Positions 1-10,492 of a stretch of 64,000 nt of DNA are shown here, in pieces. The number at the start of each line of letters is the position of its first letter. The stretch's first letter is position 1. Position numbers and translations under genes: made by a program. The DNA lies in the NCBI RefSeq assembly GCF_011759365.1, contig NZ_JAARLZ010000017.1, forward strand, positions 1-64,000. The letters are read 5' to 3'. Source of the stretch: Luteibacter anthropi. GTDB lineage: Bacteria; Pseudomonadota; Gammaproteobacteria; Xanthomonadales; Rhodanobacteraceae. A model generated the notes under the pieces. It was not told the DNA's origin and did not search any database. It was given only the letters and a program-made list of their open reading frames with translations.

Positions 1-694
1 TTCTGCTCATGATGCCCACCTCCGTCCCGATTAGACGCTGGTGTTGCACCGACCGGTTGAGATCGCCCCGTGCCTCGGCAGGAAAGGCCGGCCTTCCTGG
101 CCGGCCCCGCTACGCGGCCTTATCCGCCCGCTCCCCTCACCTCCATCAAGTCGCGCCAAGGGCCGCCCCCGCCGCCTCTCCCCTCGTCGCGGCAGCTTGT
201 TGTAGGAGCGCGCCTGCGCGCGACCGGTTATCGCGAACATCATCATCGTTTCGATATCACCGGTCGCGCGCAAGCACGCTCCTACAACGCCACTACTAAA
301 GGGGTGGGAGCGGATCGCATCCGCGATGGGTGCTCGCGAACGCGCATCAATCGCCCCATAGCCATCGCCGACACGGTCGGCTCCTGCCCCTTCGGTAGCC
401 AGTGCACACCTGCCCATGGCGTTGCTGACGCCCTGTAGGAGCGCGCCTGCGCGCGACCGGTTGTCGCGAACATCTTCATCGTTTCGATATCACCGGTCGC
501 GCGCAAGGCGCGCTCCTACAGGGGAGCGGGGTTGCAGGATGGGTCGCCGACCGCCTGCCTGGCGCGGGCGGGGCTGCGTGGGTGACAAATGTCGTATCGG
601 CGATGAACGTGCTTCATCGCTGTGTTGAAAGACAAGTCGATATCCGATGCACCGAGGTTGCTAGGATGACGGGCATCCCTATGGAGCCTTTCCC
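1..694. repeat. REP-rich non-coding region with two BIME-like elements
   Basis: No convincing gene is present. Two paired REP elements occur at about 201-286 and 434-520. Each has a GTAGGAGC-headed palindromic REP, a spacer of roughly 30 bases, and an inverted REP ending in GCTCCTAC. Positions 71-286 form a 216-bp block that recurs without indels at 62968-63183. The stretch after 520 probably holds the promoter of the aldo-keto reductase gene at 695, but I cannot place -35/-10 boxes with confidence. Small open frames here only read through the GC-rich repeats. Confidence 0.85.
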
Positions 695-1735
695 ATGTCC
701 TACCGCGCCGCCCCCGACCGTTACGACAACCTCATGCCTTACCGCCGCTGTGGTCGCAGCGGTATCGATCTGCCTGCCATTTCGCTCGGCCTGTGGCAGA
801 ACTTTGGCGGCACCGATGTCTTCGAGACCGGCCGCGCCATCCTGCGTCGTGCCTTTGATCGCGGCGTCACGCATTTCGACCTGGCCAACAACTACGGTCC
901 GCCCGCGGGATCGGCCGAGGAAAACTTCGGGCGTGTTCTCGCCACCGACTTCGCGCCGTATCGCGACGAGCTGATCATTTCCACCAAGGCCGGCTGGGAT
1001 ATGTGGCCCGGTCCGTATGGCGGCATCGGCGGCAGTCGCAAATACCTCATCGCCAGCCTCGACCAGTCGCTGAAGCGCATGGGCCTGGACTACGTGGATA
1101 TTTTTTACTCACACCGCGTGGACCCGACGACGCCGCTGGAAGAGACCATGCGTGCGCTGGCGCATATCCATCGCCAGGGAAAGGCCTTGTACGTCGGCAT
1201 CTCCAGCTACTCGCCCGAACTCACCCGCAAGGCCGCCGCCATCCTTGCCGACGAGCACGTGCCGCTTTTCATCCACCAGCCGAACTACTCCATGTTCAAT
1301 CGCTGGATCGAGGATGGCCTGCTCGATACGCTGGATGATCTCGGTACCGGTTGCATCGCATTCTCGCCGCTGGCGCAGGGGCTGCTCACCTCGAAGTACC
1401 TCGGTGGCGTGCCTGCCGATGCACGTGTCACGCGTGATGGCTCGTTCCGCAAGGACATGTTGAGTGATGAAAATCTCCAGCGTATCCGTGCACTCAACGC
1501 CATCGCCGAGCGTCGCGGCCAGACGCTGGCGCAGATGGCCATTGCCTGGGTGCTGCGCGATCCGCGTGTTACCTCTGCATTGATCGGCGCGCGCACCGTC
1601 GAGCAGCTGGACAATTCGCTGGATGCCGTAAAACAGCTGTCGTTCTCCGCAGAAGAACTCGCGGAAATCGACCGCCACGCCACCGATGGCGGCACCGACC
1701 TTTGGCGCGAATCCGCCGTTCTCCAATCACGTTGA
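695..1735 (+). CDS. Aldo-keto reductase, YghZ/L-glyceraldehyde 3-phosphate reductase type
   Basis: A 346-residue aldo-keto reductase, the usual length for the YghZ (GpR) branch, which reduces L-glyceraldehyde 3-phosphate and other aldehydes with NADPH in the cytosol. Visible signatures are the start of the TIM barrel (PYRRCGRSGIDLPAISLGLW), the catalytic Asp/Tyr region DLANNYGPP, the catalytic Lys in STKAGWDMWPGPYG, the His in FYSHRVDP, and the C-terminal cofactor-binding segment ALIGARTVEQLDNSL. The GPYG stretch is typical of the YghZ branch. It stands alone between two REP clusters, so it is probably monocistronic. The exact physiological substrate cannot be read from sequence. Confidence 0.9.
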   Translation: MSYRAAPDRYDNLMPYRRCGRSGIDLPAISLGLWQNFGGTDVFETGRAILRRAFDRGVTHFDLANNYGPPAGSAEENFGRVLATDFAPYRDELIISTKAGWDMWPGPYGGIGGSRKYLIASLDQSLKRMGLDYVDIFYSHRVDPTTPLEETMRALAHIHRQGKALYVGISSYSPELTRKAAAILADEHVPLFIHQPNYSMFNRWIEDGLLDTLDDLGTGCIAFSPLAQGLLTSKYLGGVPADARVTRDGSFRKDMLSDENLQRIRALNAIAERRGQTLAQMAIAWVLRDPRVTSALIGARTVEQLDNSLDAVKQLSFSAEELAEIDRHATDGGTDLWRESAVLQSR

Positions 1736-1737
1736 CT

Positions 1738-1910
1738 GTAGGAGCGCGCCTTGCGCGCGACCGGGCATGCGATATACCCCTTCGCGCGCAAGGCGCGCTC
1801 CTACAACGGCCGGTGTCGCCAGGACCGGGCCACTGGCGCGAATCCTCATCCGCCGACCAGATACAAGTCGACCACCTAAAGACTGTAGGAGCGCGCCTCG
1901 CGCGCGACCG
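1738..1910. repeat. REP pair and single REP
   Basis: The intergenic region 1736-2038 holds a convergent REP pair at about 1738-1805 and a single REP at about 1884-1910, both beginning TGTAGGAGCGCGCC. They directly follow the TGA of the aldo-keto reductase gene. No coding sequence is supported here. Confidence 0.85.
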
Positions 1911-2009
1911 TTTACCCTCAAGCGGGCAAGTCCACATCGCGCAGGTTGGCTTGCCGGCACGAACTCACGGGTGGCAGTGATCGCCGAGCGAATCGCACAC
2001 ATTTAACGT

Positions 2010-2036
2010 GGATGGTCCATTTATAAAGGACCATCC
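2010..2036 (+). promoter_or_regulatory. Perfect 9-bp inverted repeat overlapping the protease ribosome-binding site
   Basis: GGATGGTCC (2010-2018) and GGACCATCC (2028-2036) form a perfect dyad separated by a 9-base A/T-rich loop. The right arm contains the only Shine-Dalgarno-like sequence (AAAGGA, ending at 2030) and stops two bases before the ATG at 2039. As RNA it would hide the ribosome-binding site; as DNA it could be an operator over a -10-like TTATAA. The dyad is seen directly; the regulatory role is inferred. Confidence 0.55.
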
Positions 2037-2038
2037 TC

Positions 2039-3382
2039 ATGCGCTGTCCGTTTGCCGTCGTCGTGATCCTTGCTCTGGGCACTTTCAGTGAGGGCGCCTT
2101 ATCGTCCACCCGCTACATCGTCCGGTTCTCCAGCCCACAGTCCGTCTCCGAAACAAAACCACCAGGAAAACGTGTCCGGCGATCGGCGGCACCGACCCAG
2201 GACATCGCCGCGAATCGGCTCAGATCGCTCGGCGCCGATGCAGCGGTATACGAACAAGAGGTGGCCGATGCCGACGCACTACGCGCACTTCCCGGGGTCG
2301 TTTCCGTCGAAGAGGATCGCCGCCTGCAGCTCACGGCCGTGACCGATCCGCTCTGGCGCCGCCAGTGGTACATGCACGATCCACGCTACGGCACGGATGC
2401 GGAAGTGGCCTGGCGTTACACACAGGGCGACGGTGCCGTGGTGGCTGTCGTCGATTCCGGCATCGTTTCTCATCGGGAATTCGAAGGACGCCTGTTGCCC
2501 GGTTATGACTTTCTGTCCGACGCGCAGGAAGCCCGCGACGGGGACGAAAGGGATGCCGATCCCACCGACGAAGGCGACTGGCGCGATCCGGGTGAGTGCG
2601 GATCGCTCGTGGCGCATCCGTCGTCCTGGCATGGCACGCATGTGGCGGGACTCGCGGTCGCGCGTGGAGGCAATAGCTACGGTGTTGTCGGCGTGGCTCC
2701 GGGGGCGATGTTGTTGCCGGTTCGTGCCGCGGGCATGTGCGGTGCCTGGACATCCGACGTGGTCGATGCCATCACCTGGGCGTCGGGTGGGGACGTGGAG
2801 GGTGTGCCTCCGGTCGAGCGGCGGGCCGATGTGATCAATCTCAGCCTGGGTGGTCCCGGTGCATGTGGTGAGGCGTTTGCTTCGGCCATCGCCGCCGCAC
2901 AGGCGAGGGGGAGCGTCATCGTCGTCGCGGCGGGCAACAATGGCGTCAAGGCATCCACTTTCTCACCGGCTAACTGCCCGGGCGTCATTTCGGTGGGTGC
3001 GCTGGCGCGCGATGGCAGCCAGGCGTGGTACTCCAACCATGGCGACGGGTTGACGCTATCCGCACCGGGCGGCTCGAAGTCAGGCATCCGTCGGGACGAT
3101 ATCGTGTCCACGCTCGATCTTGGCCGCACGTCTGCAACGCGCCCGGTGTTCGGCTACCTGGCGGGTACGTCGATGGCCGCGCCGCAGGTGGCGGGGCTGG
3201 TGGCACTCATGCGCTCGGCCGATCCGCAGATCAGCGTAGAGGAGGTAAGGCAGCAACTGGTGGACAACGCGCGGCCCGTGCAGGGGCGCTGTCCGAAGGG
3301 CTGTGGCGCTGGCGTCATGGATGCCGGCGCCACCGTGGATGCCGTGGTCGAGGACCGGGCGCGTCGCGAGGCGACGCGCTGA
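2039..3382 (+). CDS. Secreted S8 family serine protease (subtilase)
   Basis: A 447-residue subtilisin-like protease with an N-terminal signal sequence (about residues 1-22) and a propeptide of roughly 80 residues ending before the mature domain. The catalytic triad is visible: Asp in VVAVVDSGIVSH (around residue 139), His in WHGTHVAGLA (around 199) and Ser in GTSMAAPQVAG (around 378), with the oxyanion-hole Asn in VVAAGNNG. Three cysteine pairs (for example CGSL, CGAW) suggest disulfides and an exported enzyme. It lacks the C-terminal P or pre-peptidase domain of the larger extracellular proteases of this order. It ends one base before the convergent asparaginase gene. Confidence 0.92.
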   Translation: MRCPFAVVVILALGTFSEGALSSTRYIVRFSSPQSVSETKPPGKRVRRSAAPTQDIAANRLRSLGADAAVYEQEVADADALRALPGVVSVEEDRRLQLTAVTDPLWRRQWYMHDPRYGTDAEVAWRYTQGDGAVVAVVDSGIVSHREFEGRLLPGYDFLSDAQEARDGDERDADPTDEGDWRDPGECGSLVAHPSSWHGTHVAGLAVARGGNSYGVVGVAPGAMLLPVRAAGMCGAWTSDVVDAITWASGGDVEGVPPVERRADVINLSLGGPGACGEAFASAIAAAQARGSVIVVAAGNNGVKASTFSPANCPGVISVGALARDGSQAWYSNHGDGLTLSAPGGSKSGIRRDDIVSTLDLGRTSATRPVFGYLAGTSMAAPQVAGLVALMRSADPQISVEEVRQQLVDNARPVQGRCPKGCGAGVMDAGATVDAVVEDRARREATR

Positions 3383-3383
3383 A

Positions 3384-3869
3384 TCAGACGGCTTCGAAGC
3401 GGTTGGCGTCGCGGTTCTTGCGCACCGTCTTCGGGTCCCACACGCGGCCGTTCATGGCGATGTACACGCCATCGGACAGTGTCTGCACGGCGCCAACGGC
3501 GCAGCCGATGTTGAACACGGCGTCAGAGCCCTGGAAGCGGGCGGGGTTCAGGGCACCGGTGAGCACGATGACCTTGCCCGGAATGCCTTCGAGCACCTTC
3601 GCCGTTTCCACCATGGTGTCGGTGCCATGGGTGACCAGTACGTGGCGGTGCGGTTGTGCCTCGATGGTGCTGCGCATGAGGGCGCGGTCTTCGTCGGTGA
3701 CGTGGAGACTGTCCTTGCGCAGGATGGGGATCACGTCGAAACGGAATGCCACGCCCAGCTGGGTGAGGATCTCACCGATCTGCGGCGAGCCGATCTGGTA
3801 GTCGGACTTGTCGTCGAAGTAGACCTTGTCGATCGTGCCGCCGGTGGTGACGATGGTGAGATGCTGCAT
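3384..3869 (-). CDS. Asparaginase-domain protein, short form
   Basis: A 161-residue protein made only of the N-terminal domain of the L-asparaginase family. It keeps the first catalytic Thr motif (TTGGTIDKVYFD near the start) and the second (VTHGTDTMVETA). Classical asparaginases are about 330 residues with a C-terminal domain completing the dimeric active site; that half is absent, and no remnant follows in the 38 bases before the next gene, so this looks like a genuine short family rather than a recent truncation. Activity on asparagine is uncertain. It lies downstream of the acyl-CoA dehydrogenase gene on the same strand. Confidence 0.82.
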   Translation of the reverse strand: MQHLTIVTTGGTIDKVYFDDKSDYQIGSPQIGEILTQLGVAFRFDVIPILRKDSLHVTDEDRALMRSTIEAQPHRHVLVTHGTDTMVETAKVLEGIPGKVIVLTGALNPARFQGSDAVFNIGCAVGAVQTLSDGVYIAMNGRVWDPKTVRKNRDANRFEAV

Positions 3870-3907
3870 GGGCTGACCTGGGACTGGCGTGGAGCGGGGC
3901 GGCCATT

Positions 3908-5587
3908 CTACATGGCCGCCCGCACCTTCCGGGCGCAGGGTGTCGCCGGTCGGTCATACGCCAGCGTGGCGTCGTCGTCGGTGTGGGGCAGCGACAGCCG
4001 GTCCAGGCCCCGTGCAATAAAGCGACGGCAGGCCGCCAGCGGGCGATCATCGCCTGCCGCTTCTCCCCAGCCGGCCGAGCGCACCAGCAGGGCCGCAGCC
4101 ATGCTCCGGGCCAGCGTGAAGGCGATGCCGCGAGCCGAGGCCTCGAGTGCGCCACGGTCCGAGGCGGTATCGGCGAGCAGCGATTCGGTGGCGTCCAGCG
4201 CCGCATGGATAGGCCGCAAGGCGGTCGAGCCGGCCGGCACCAGAGTGGCCACGGTTTCTCTCAAGGCAGGAAGGCCTCCGGCGCTGAGGGTTCGCAGCAT
4301 GTCCAGGGAGAGCACGTTGGTGGTGCCTTCCCAGATGGCGTAAACCTGCGCGTCGCGAAGCAATTGGGGCAGGCCGGTGTCCTCGATATAGCCGGCACCA
4401 CCGAAGCATTCCAGGGCTTCGGACACGACGGCGATGGATGACTTGGCCGTCCACAGCTTGGCCAGCGGAGTAAGCAGGCGAAGCAGGGCGGTTTCACGGG
4501 GAGAGGCTTCGCCCTGTTCGCTGCGACCCAACAGGTCGGCGACGAAGAACGCGAGCGAGAACGCGCCTTCGAACTCGGCCTGCATGTCGGCCAGGGTACG
4601 TGCGTGCAACGGCTGGTCGATGAGATACGCACCGAAGGCCTGGCGCCGATGGGCATAGTCGCGGGCCAGCGAGATTGCCCGGGCCATGCTGGCGACGGCG
4701 CACACGGCGTTCCAGGTGCGTGTGATGTTCAGCATGGGCGTCACCTGCCTTACGCCATGTTCGAGCGGTCCGACCGGTGTCGCGGGCAGGCCGTCGAGAT
4801 GAATTTCAGCGGTGGGAAGCTCGTGCGTACCGAGTTTTTTCTTAAGCCGGTCGATGGTGATGCCGCGCCAGGCGCCGTGTTCGTCCTTCGTTTCCACGTA
4901 GAACAGGGCCAGGGCGGCGGTGCCTTTGCCAGCTCCCTCGGGGCGGGCCAGCGCCAGCGCAGCCTCACCCACGACGGCCGAGCTGAACCACTTGCGGCCG
5001 TACAGGCGCCACTGGCCGTCGGGATCGCGACGGGCCACGGTCTCCGTCTGGCCGACGTCCGAGCCACCATGGGTCTCCGTCATCCACTGACCGGACAGCC
5101 AGAAGGTGGCGGGATCGCGGCTGAGGAAATGGGGCAGGGCGCGGTCCATCAGTGCCTGCCCGCCTGTCGCGCGGATGGCCGTGGCGGCGCCGTCGGTCAT
5201 CGCCAGCGGGCAGCAGTAGAACTCACTGGCCGGGTGATACAGATAGACGCGGGCGAACTGTTCCGTTCGCGCCCAGGGCGTCGAGGCATGGCCAGCGGCC
5301 AGTACGCCGTGCCGTGTGGTGAGGGAGGGGCCTTCTTCCCAGGCCGGCGTCAGGGCGATGCGATCGACGCGGGCGCCCCAGGCATCCCAGTTCGTGAGGA
5401 CCGGTTCGGTGCGCGGCGTGCGCTGCCTGCGCTCCCAGGCATGGACGGCGTAGTCGCCCAGGGCGACCAAATCGGGAGTGGTGGTGGCGAACCGGTCATC
5501 GGGCAACGTGCGTGCGAGCCAGGCGCCGAGCACGCGGTCGTTGCGGAACGGGTGGGCCAGTCGCGGCGAGTCCTGAAGGAATCCCAT
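3908..5587 (-). CDS. AidB-like acyl-CoA dehydrogenase family protein
   Basis: A 559-residue flavoprotein of the acyl-CoA dehydrogenase superfamily. The length and the N-terminal extension fit the AidB subgroup, whose E. coli member is an FAD protein of the adaptive alkylation response. Visible features are the flavin-binding SGQWMTETHGGSDVGQTET, the RKWFSSA beta-domain segment, the C-terminal helical domain with RQAFG and ALECFGGAGYIEDTG, and the closing WEGTTNVLSLD. Whether it oxidises acyl-CoAs or acts in stress protection cannot be told from sequence. It is followed on the same strand by the short asparaginase gene, 38 bases away. Confidence 0.85.
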   Translation of the reverse strand: MGFLQDSPRLAHPFRNDRVLGAWLARTLPDDRFATTTPDLVALGDYAVHAWERRQRTPRTEPVLTNWDAWGARVDRIALTPAWEEGPSLTTRHGVLAAGHASTPWARTEQFARVYLYHPASEFYCCPLAMTDGAATAIRATGGQALMDRALPHFLSRDPATFWLSGQWMTETHGGSDVGQTETVARRDPDGQWRLYGRKWFSSAVVGEAALALARPEGAGKGTAALALFYVETKDEHGAWRGITIDRLKKKLGTHELPTAEIHLDGLPATPVGPLEHGVRQVTPMLNITRTWNAVCAVASMARAISLARDYAHRRQAFGAYLIDQPLHARTLADMQAEFEGAFSLAFFVADLLGRSEQGEASPRETALLRLLTPLAKLWTAKSSIAVVSEALECFGGAGYIEDTGLPQLLRDAQVYAIWEGTTNVLSLDMLRTLSAGGLPALRETVATLVPAGSTALRPIHAALDATESLLADTASDRGALEASARGIAFTLARSMAAALLVRSAGWGEAAGDDRPLAACRRFIARGLDRLSLPHTDDDATLAYDRPATPCARKVRAAM

Positions 5588-5696
5588 CGTGCGGTCCTCT
5601 TCGTCGGTATCCGCGATCTAGCCTGCACCGCCGTGCAACGGAGGTCGAGACGCTGCGCAGCATTGGCGCAGGACGCGCCAGCGCGCCGCCGGCCAT

Positions 5697-7979
<2,283 letters not shown>

Positions 7980-7983
<4 letters not shown>

Positions 7984-8444
7984 TCCTGCGCTTCGCCGCC
8001 GCCCTGGCCCTGGCCGCCAGTGCGCCTGTCCTGGCCACCGCCGCCACGCCTACGCTCAAGGTCACCACGGTCGATGGCCATGCCTTCGACCTGTCTGCCC
8101 AGCGTGGCAAGTGGGTGATCGTGAATTACTGGGCCACCTGGTGCGTGCCCTGCATCAAGGAAATGCCGGATATCTCCGGTTTCGTGAAGGATCACAAGAA
8201 CGTCGCGGCGATCGGCCTGGCCTTCGAGGACACCGACGTCAAGGAGATCAAGGCATTCCTGGCCAAGCATCCGGTCGTCTATCCGATCGCGCAGGTGGAT
8301 GTCACCGAGCCGCCGAAGGATTTCGATCCGCCGCAGGGGCTGCCCACCACCTATCTCATCGCACCGGATGGTCACGTTGCCAAGCGTTTCGTCGGCCCGG
8401 TGGATGCAAAGAAACTCGGCGAGGCCATTGCCGGAGGAAAGTGA
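7980..8444 (+). CDS. TlpA-like periplasmic thioredoxin-fold protein
   Basis: A 154-residue secreted thioredoxin-like protein. A signal peptide (about residues 1-22, ending near APVLATAA) is followed by a TlpA/ResA-type domain with the redox motif WCVPC and the cis-proline segment GLPTTYLIAPDG. Such proteins reduce disulfides in the cell envelope, for example in cytochrome c maturation or copper-site assembly. The start overlaps the YihY stop by four bases and the acylphosphatase gene follows one base later, so the three genes form a tight operon. Confidence 0.9.
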
Positions 8445-8445
8445 G

Positions 8446-8715
8446 ATGAATGCCGCACGCTTCATCGTCAGGGGTCGGGTGCAGGGCGTGTTCTTTCGCG
8501 CGTCTACCCGTGACCGGGCCGTGACCTTGAAGCTTGCCGGCCACGCGCGCAACCTGCTCGATGGAAGCGTCGAGGTAGTGGCGTACGGCGAGGCGGTCGC
8601 CATCGATCAGCTGGAGGCATGGCTCCATCAAGGACCCCCGACGGCATCGGTAGAAGAACTCTACCGCGAAGAACTCCACCCCCACGAAGCCCCCGCCACC
8701 TTCGTCGTGAAATAA
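8446..8715 (+). CDS. acyP: Acylphosphatase
   Basis: An 89-residue protein of the acylphosphatase family, which hydrolyses carboxyl-phosphate bonds. The phosphate-binding loop VQGVFFRAST contains the catalytic Arg and AGHARNLLDGSVEV contains the catalytic Asn. GGAGG stands about six bases before the ATG. The last bases and the stop codon are partly duplicated immediately downstream (29-bp period), just before a REP cluster. Confidence 0.92.
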   Translation: MNAARFIVRGRVQGVFFRASTRDRAVTLKLAGHARNLLDGSVEVVAYGEAVAIDQLEAWLHQGPPTASVEELYREELHPHEAPATFVVK

Positions 8716-8747
8716 CCCTGCCCACCACCTTCTTCGTGAAATAACCC

Positions 8748-8917
8748 TGTAGGAGCGCGCCTTGCGCGCGACAGGTTTTCGCGAAACCTTGATCACGATG
8801 GCGTTACCGCGATGATGGATGCTTACTCACGGCCGGTCGCGCGCAGGCGCGCTCCTACAGGGGATATCCATCGTGGTGCTTGCGCGCGAAGCTGTCGCGC
8901 GCCAGGCGCGCTCCTGC
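8748..8917. repeat. REP cluster
   Basis: A REP beginning TGTAGGAGCG at 8748, an inverted REP ending about 8859, and a more degenerate third copy ending about 8917 occupy the gap between the convergent acylphosphatase and copper-chaperone genes. The hairpins could serve as a bidirectional transcription stop. Confidence 0.85.
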
Positions 8918-8920
8918 GGG

Positions 8921-9403
8921 TTAGTCGTGGGGGCCGGTGGCGTTTGCCGGGCGGGCCAGCATTTTTACAGGCACGGCTTCACCATCGGAGAGCTTGAACG
9001 TCACCGTGAGCGTATCGCCGGCTTTCACCGGGTGCTTCGCGTCCATCAGCATCACGTGATAACCGCCGGGCGAGAACGACGTCTTCTGCTTTGCCGGCAG
9101 CGGCACGCTGTCCACCATTTCCATGCGGCCCATGCCACCTTCGGTGCTGCTGCGATGGATCATCACGTCGCCGTAGTCGGCACTGTCCGCCGACACGATC
9201 GACAGCGCCCGGTCCGAGGTGTTCTCGAATGTCACGAAACCACCCGCAGGCAGCGTGCCGGGCAATACGCGAATCCATCCGTCCGATGCAATGACGGGCG
9301 AGGCGGTCGCCGGCGTTTTCGCTACAGCTTTGTTTGCGGGTTTGTCGCTGGCATGTGTGCCACCGGCGACAAGAACGAGCGCGAAGGCAAGGGAACGAAG
9401 CAT
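8921..9403 (-). CDS. Periplasmic copper chaperone, PCu(A)C family
   Basis: A 160-residue exported protein with a signal peptide (MLRSLAFALVLVAGGTHAS) and a PCu(A)C domain. The copper(I) ligands are visible as His and Met residues in VMIHRSSTEGGMGRMEM and a later HVMLM, matching the family pattern H-(M)-X10-M-X21-H-X-M. PCu(A)C delivers copper to the CuA site of cytochrome c oxidase together with Sco proteins. Its ATG shares one base with the stop of the upstream SCO gene (TGATG), so I chose this start over a GTG one codon earlier. Confidence 0.92.
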   Translation of the reverse strand: MLRSLAFALVLVAGGTHASDKPANKAVAKTPATASPVIASDGWIRVLPGTLPAGGFVTFENTSDRALSIVSADSADYGDVMIHRSSTEGGMGRMEMVDSVPLPAKQKTSFSPGGYHVMLMDAKHPVKAGDTLTVTFKLSDGEAVPVKMLARPANATGPHD

Positions 9404-10020
9404 CACGAGTGGTTCTCCAGCGTGGTGAGCAGCGTGAGATCGTGCACGATGTCGTCCTGCGAGGCCGATGGCGTGGCAAGCAGTCGGGCCTTGCCCTGCG
9501 CGTCGAAGATGAAGATGGCCGAGCTGTGGCTCACCTCGTAGTTGCCATCGCCACGGTCCGGTTCACGGGAGAATGCCGAGCGATAGCGCTTGGCCAGTTT
9601 CTCCAGTTCGGGGTCGGGGCCGCTGAGGCCGATGGCACGCTTGTCGAACGCGGTGACATAGCTATGCATCACCGACGGCGTGTCCCGCTTGGGATCGACG
9701 CTGACGAAAAGAATGCGCACGTTTTCCGCCGCCGGCCCCAGGCGGTCTAGCACCACGTGAAGCTGGGTCAGGGTGAGCGGGCAGACATCAGGGCAGTGGG
9801 TGTAGCCAAAGTACAGGATGGCAACCTTGCCCTTGTAATCGGCACCGGTCACGTTGCGGCCCTGGTCGTCCACCAGCTTGAAGTCGAGGTCGGGCAGGTG
9901 GCCGGAGACATCATTCAGACGCCACTCGGGCTGCGGTTCGCGCTGGCAGCCGGCAAGACCGGCCAGGGCGACGAAGGCGAACAGGGCCAGCACGACCCTG
10001 CGGAAAGAGGACGACTTCAT
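9403..10020 (-). CDS. SCO1/SenC family copper-binding lipoprotein
   Basis: A 205-residue protein with a lipoprotein signal (LAGLAGC) and a thioredoxin-fold SCO domain. The copper and redox cysteines are in HCPDVCPLTL, and the distal His ligand is in NYEVSHSSAIFIFD. SCO proteins help metallate the CuA centre of cytochrome oxidase from the periplasmic face of the membrane. It is translationally coupled to the PCu(A)C gene, forming a two-gene copper-insertion operon. Confidence 0.92.
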   Translation of the reverse strand: MKSSSFRRVVLALFAFVALAGLAGCQREPQPEWRLNDVSGHLPDLDFKLVDDQGRNVTGADYKGKVAILYFGYTHCPDVCPLTLTQLHVVLDRLGPAAENVRILFVSVDPKRDTPSVMHSYVTAFDKRAIGLSGPDPELEKLAKRYRSAFSREPDRGDGNYEVSHSSAIFIFDAQGKARLLATPSASQDDIVHDLTLLTTLENHS

Positions 10021-10097
10021 GCGACACTCCGCGAGATATCGTCCGAAGCATACGCCACCCTTCCCGCCGTCATGGCTCCAGGAGACAGGAATTCCCC

Positions 10098-10487
10098 ATG
10101 ATGCGACATCGTGTCAACGGCGCCACGGCACTCACCGTCGCCCTGTCCGGCGCCACTGCCGTGATCCTCGGTGCTTTTGGGGCCCATGCCCTGCGCGGCC
10201 TGGTCGATGCGCAGGCGATGCAGCCGTGGCACACCGCCGTGCAGTATCACTTCTGGCACACGTTGGCCTTGCTCGCTGCCGCATTGGGCCTGCCGGCCGG
10301 CGGCGGTCGCAAGACGGCCATCGTGTCGTTTGCCGTGGGCATCGTGCTCTTTTGCGGCAGTCTTTACGTGCTGACGCTGGGTGCCCCGCGCTGGGTCGGC
10401 ATCATCACGCCGGTGGGCGGCATTGCCTTCATCGCCGGCTGGCTGGCGGTGGGCTGGTCGCTTGCCCGGGGATCTTCCGGCGACTGA
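10098..10487 (+). CDS. DUF423 inner-membrane protein (YgdD-like)
   Basis: A 129-residue protein with four transmembrane segments and the conserved FGAHALRG near the N-terminus plus WHTAVQYHFWHTLALL, which mark the DUF423/YgdD family. No molecular function is established. AGGA lies about ten bases before the first of two adjacent ATGs. It is divergent from the SCO gene, so the 77 bases between them should contain both promoters. It ends five bases from the convergent transglutaminase-like gene. Confidence 0.85.
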   Translation: MMRHRVNGATALTVALSGATAVILGAFGAHALRGLVDAQAMQPWHTAVQYHFWHTLALLAAALGLPAGGGRKTAIVSFAVGIVLFCGSLYVLTLGAPRWVGIITPVGGIAFIAGWLAVGWSLARGSSGD

Positions 10488-10492
10488 CGCCT

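Noticed and set aside
3384-3869. The short asparaginase gene as a truncated pseudogene
   Set aside because: Both catalytic motifs are intact, and no remnant of a second domain follows; short family members of this size are known in the order.
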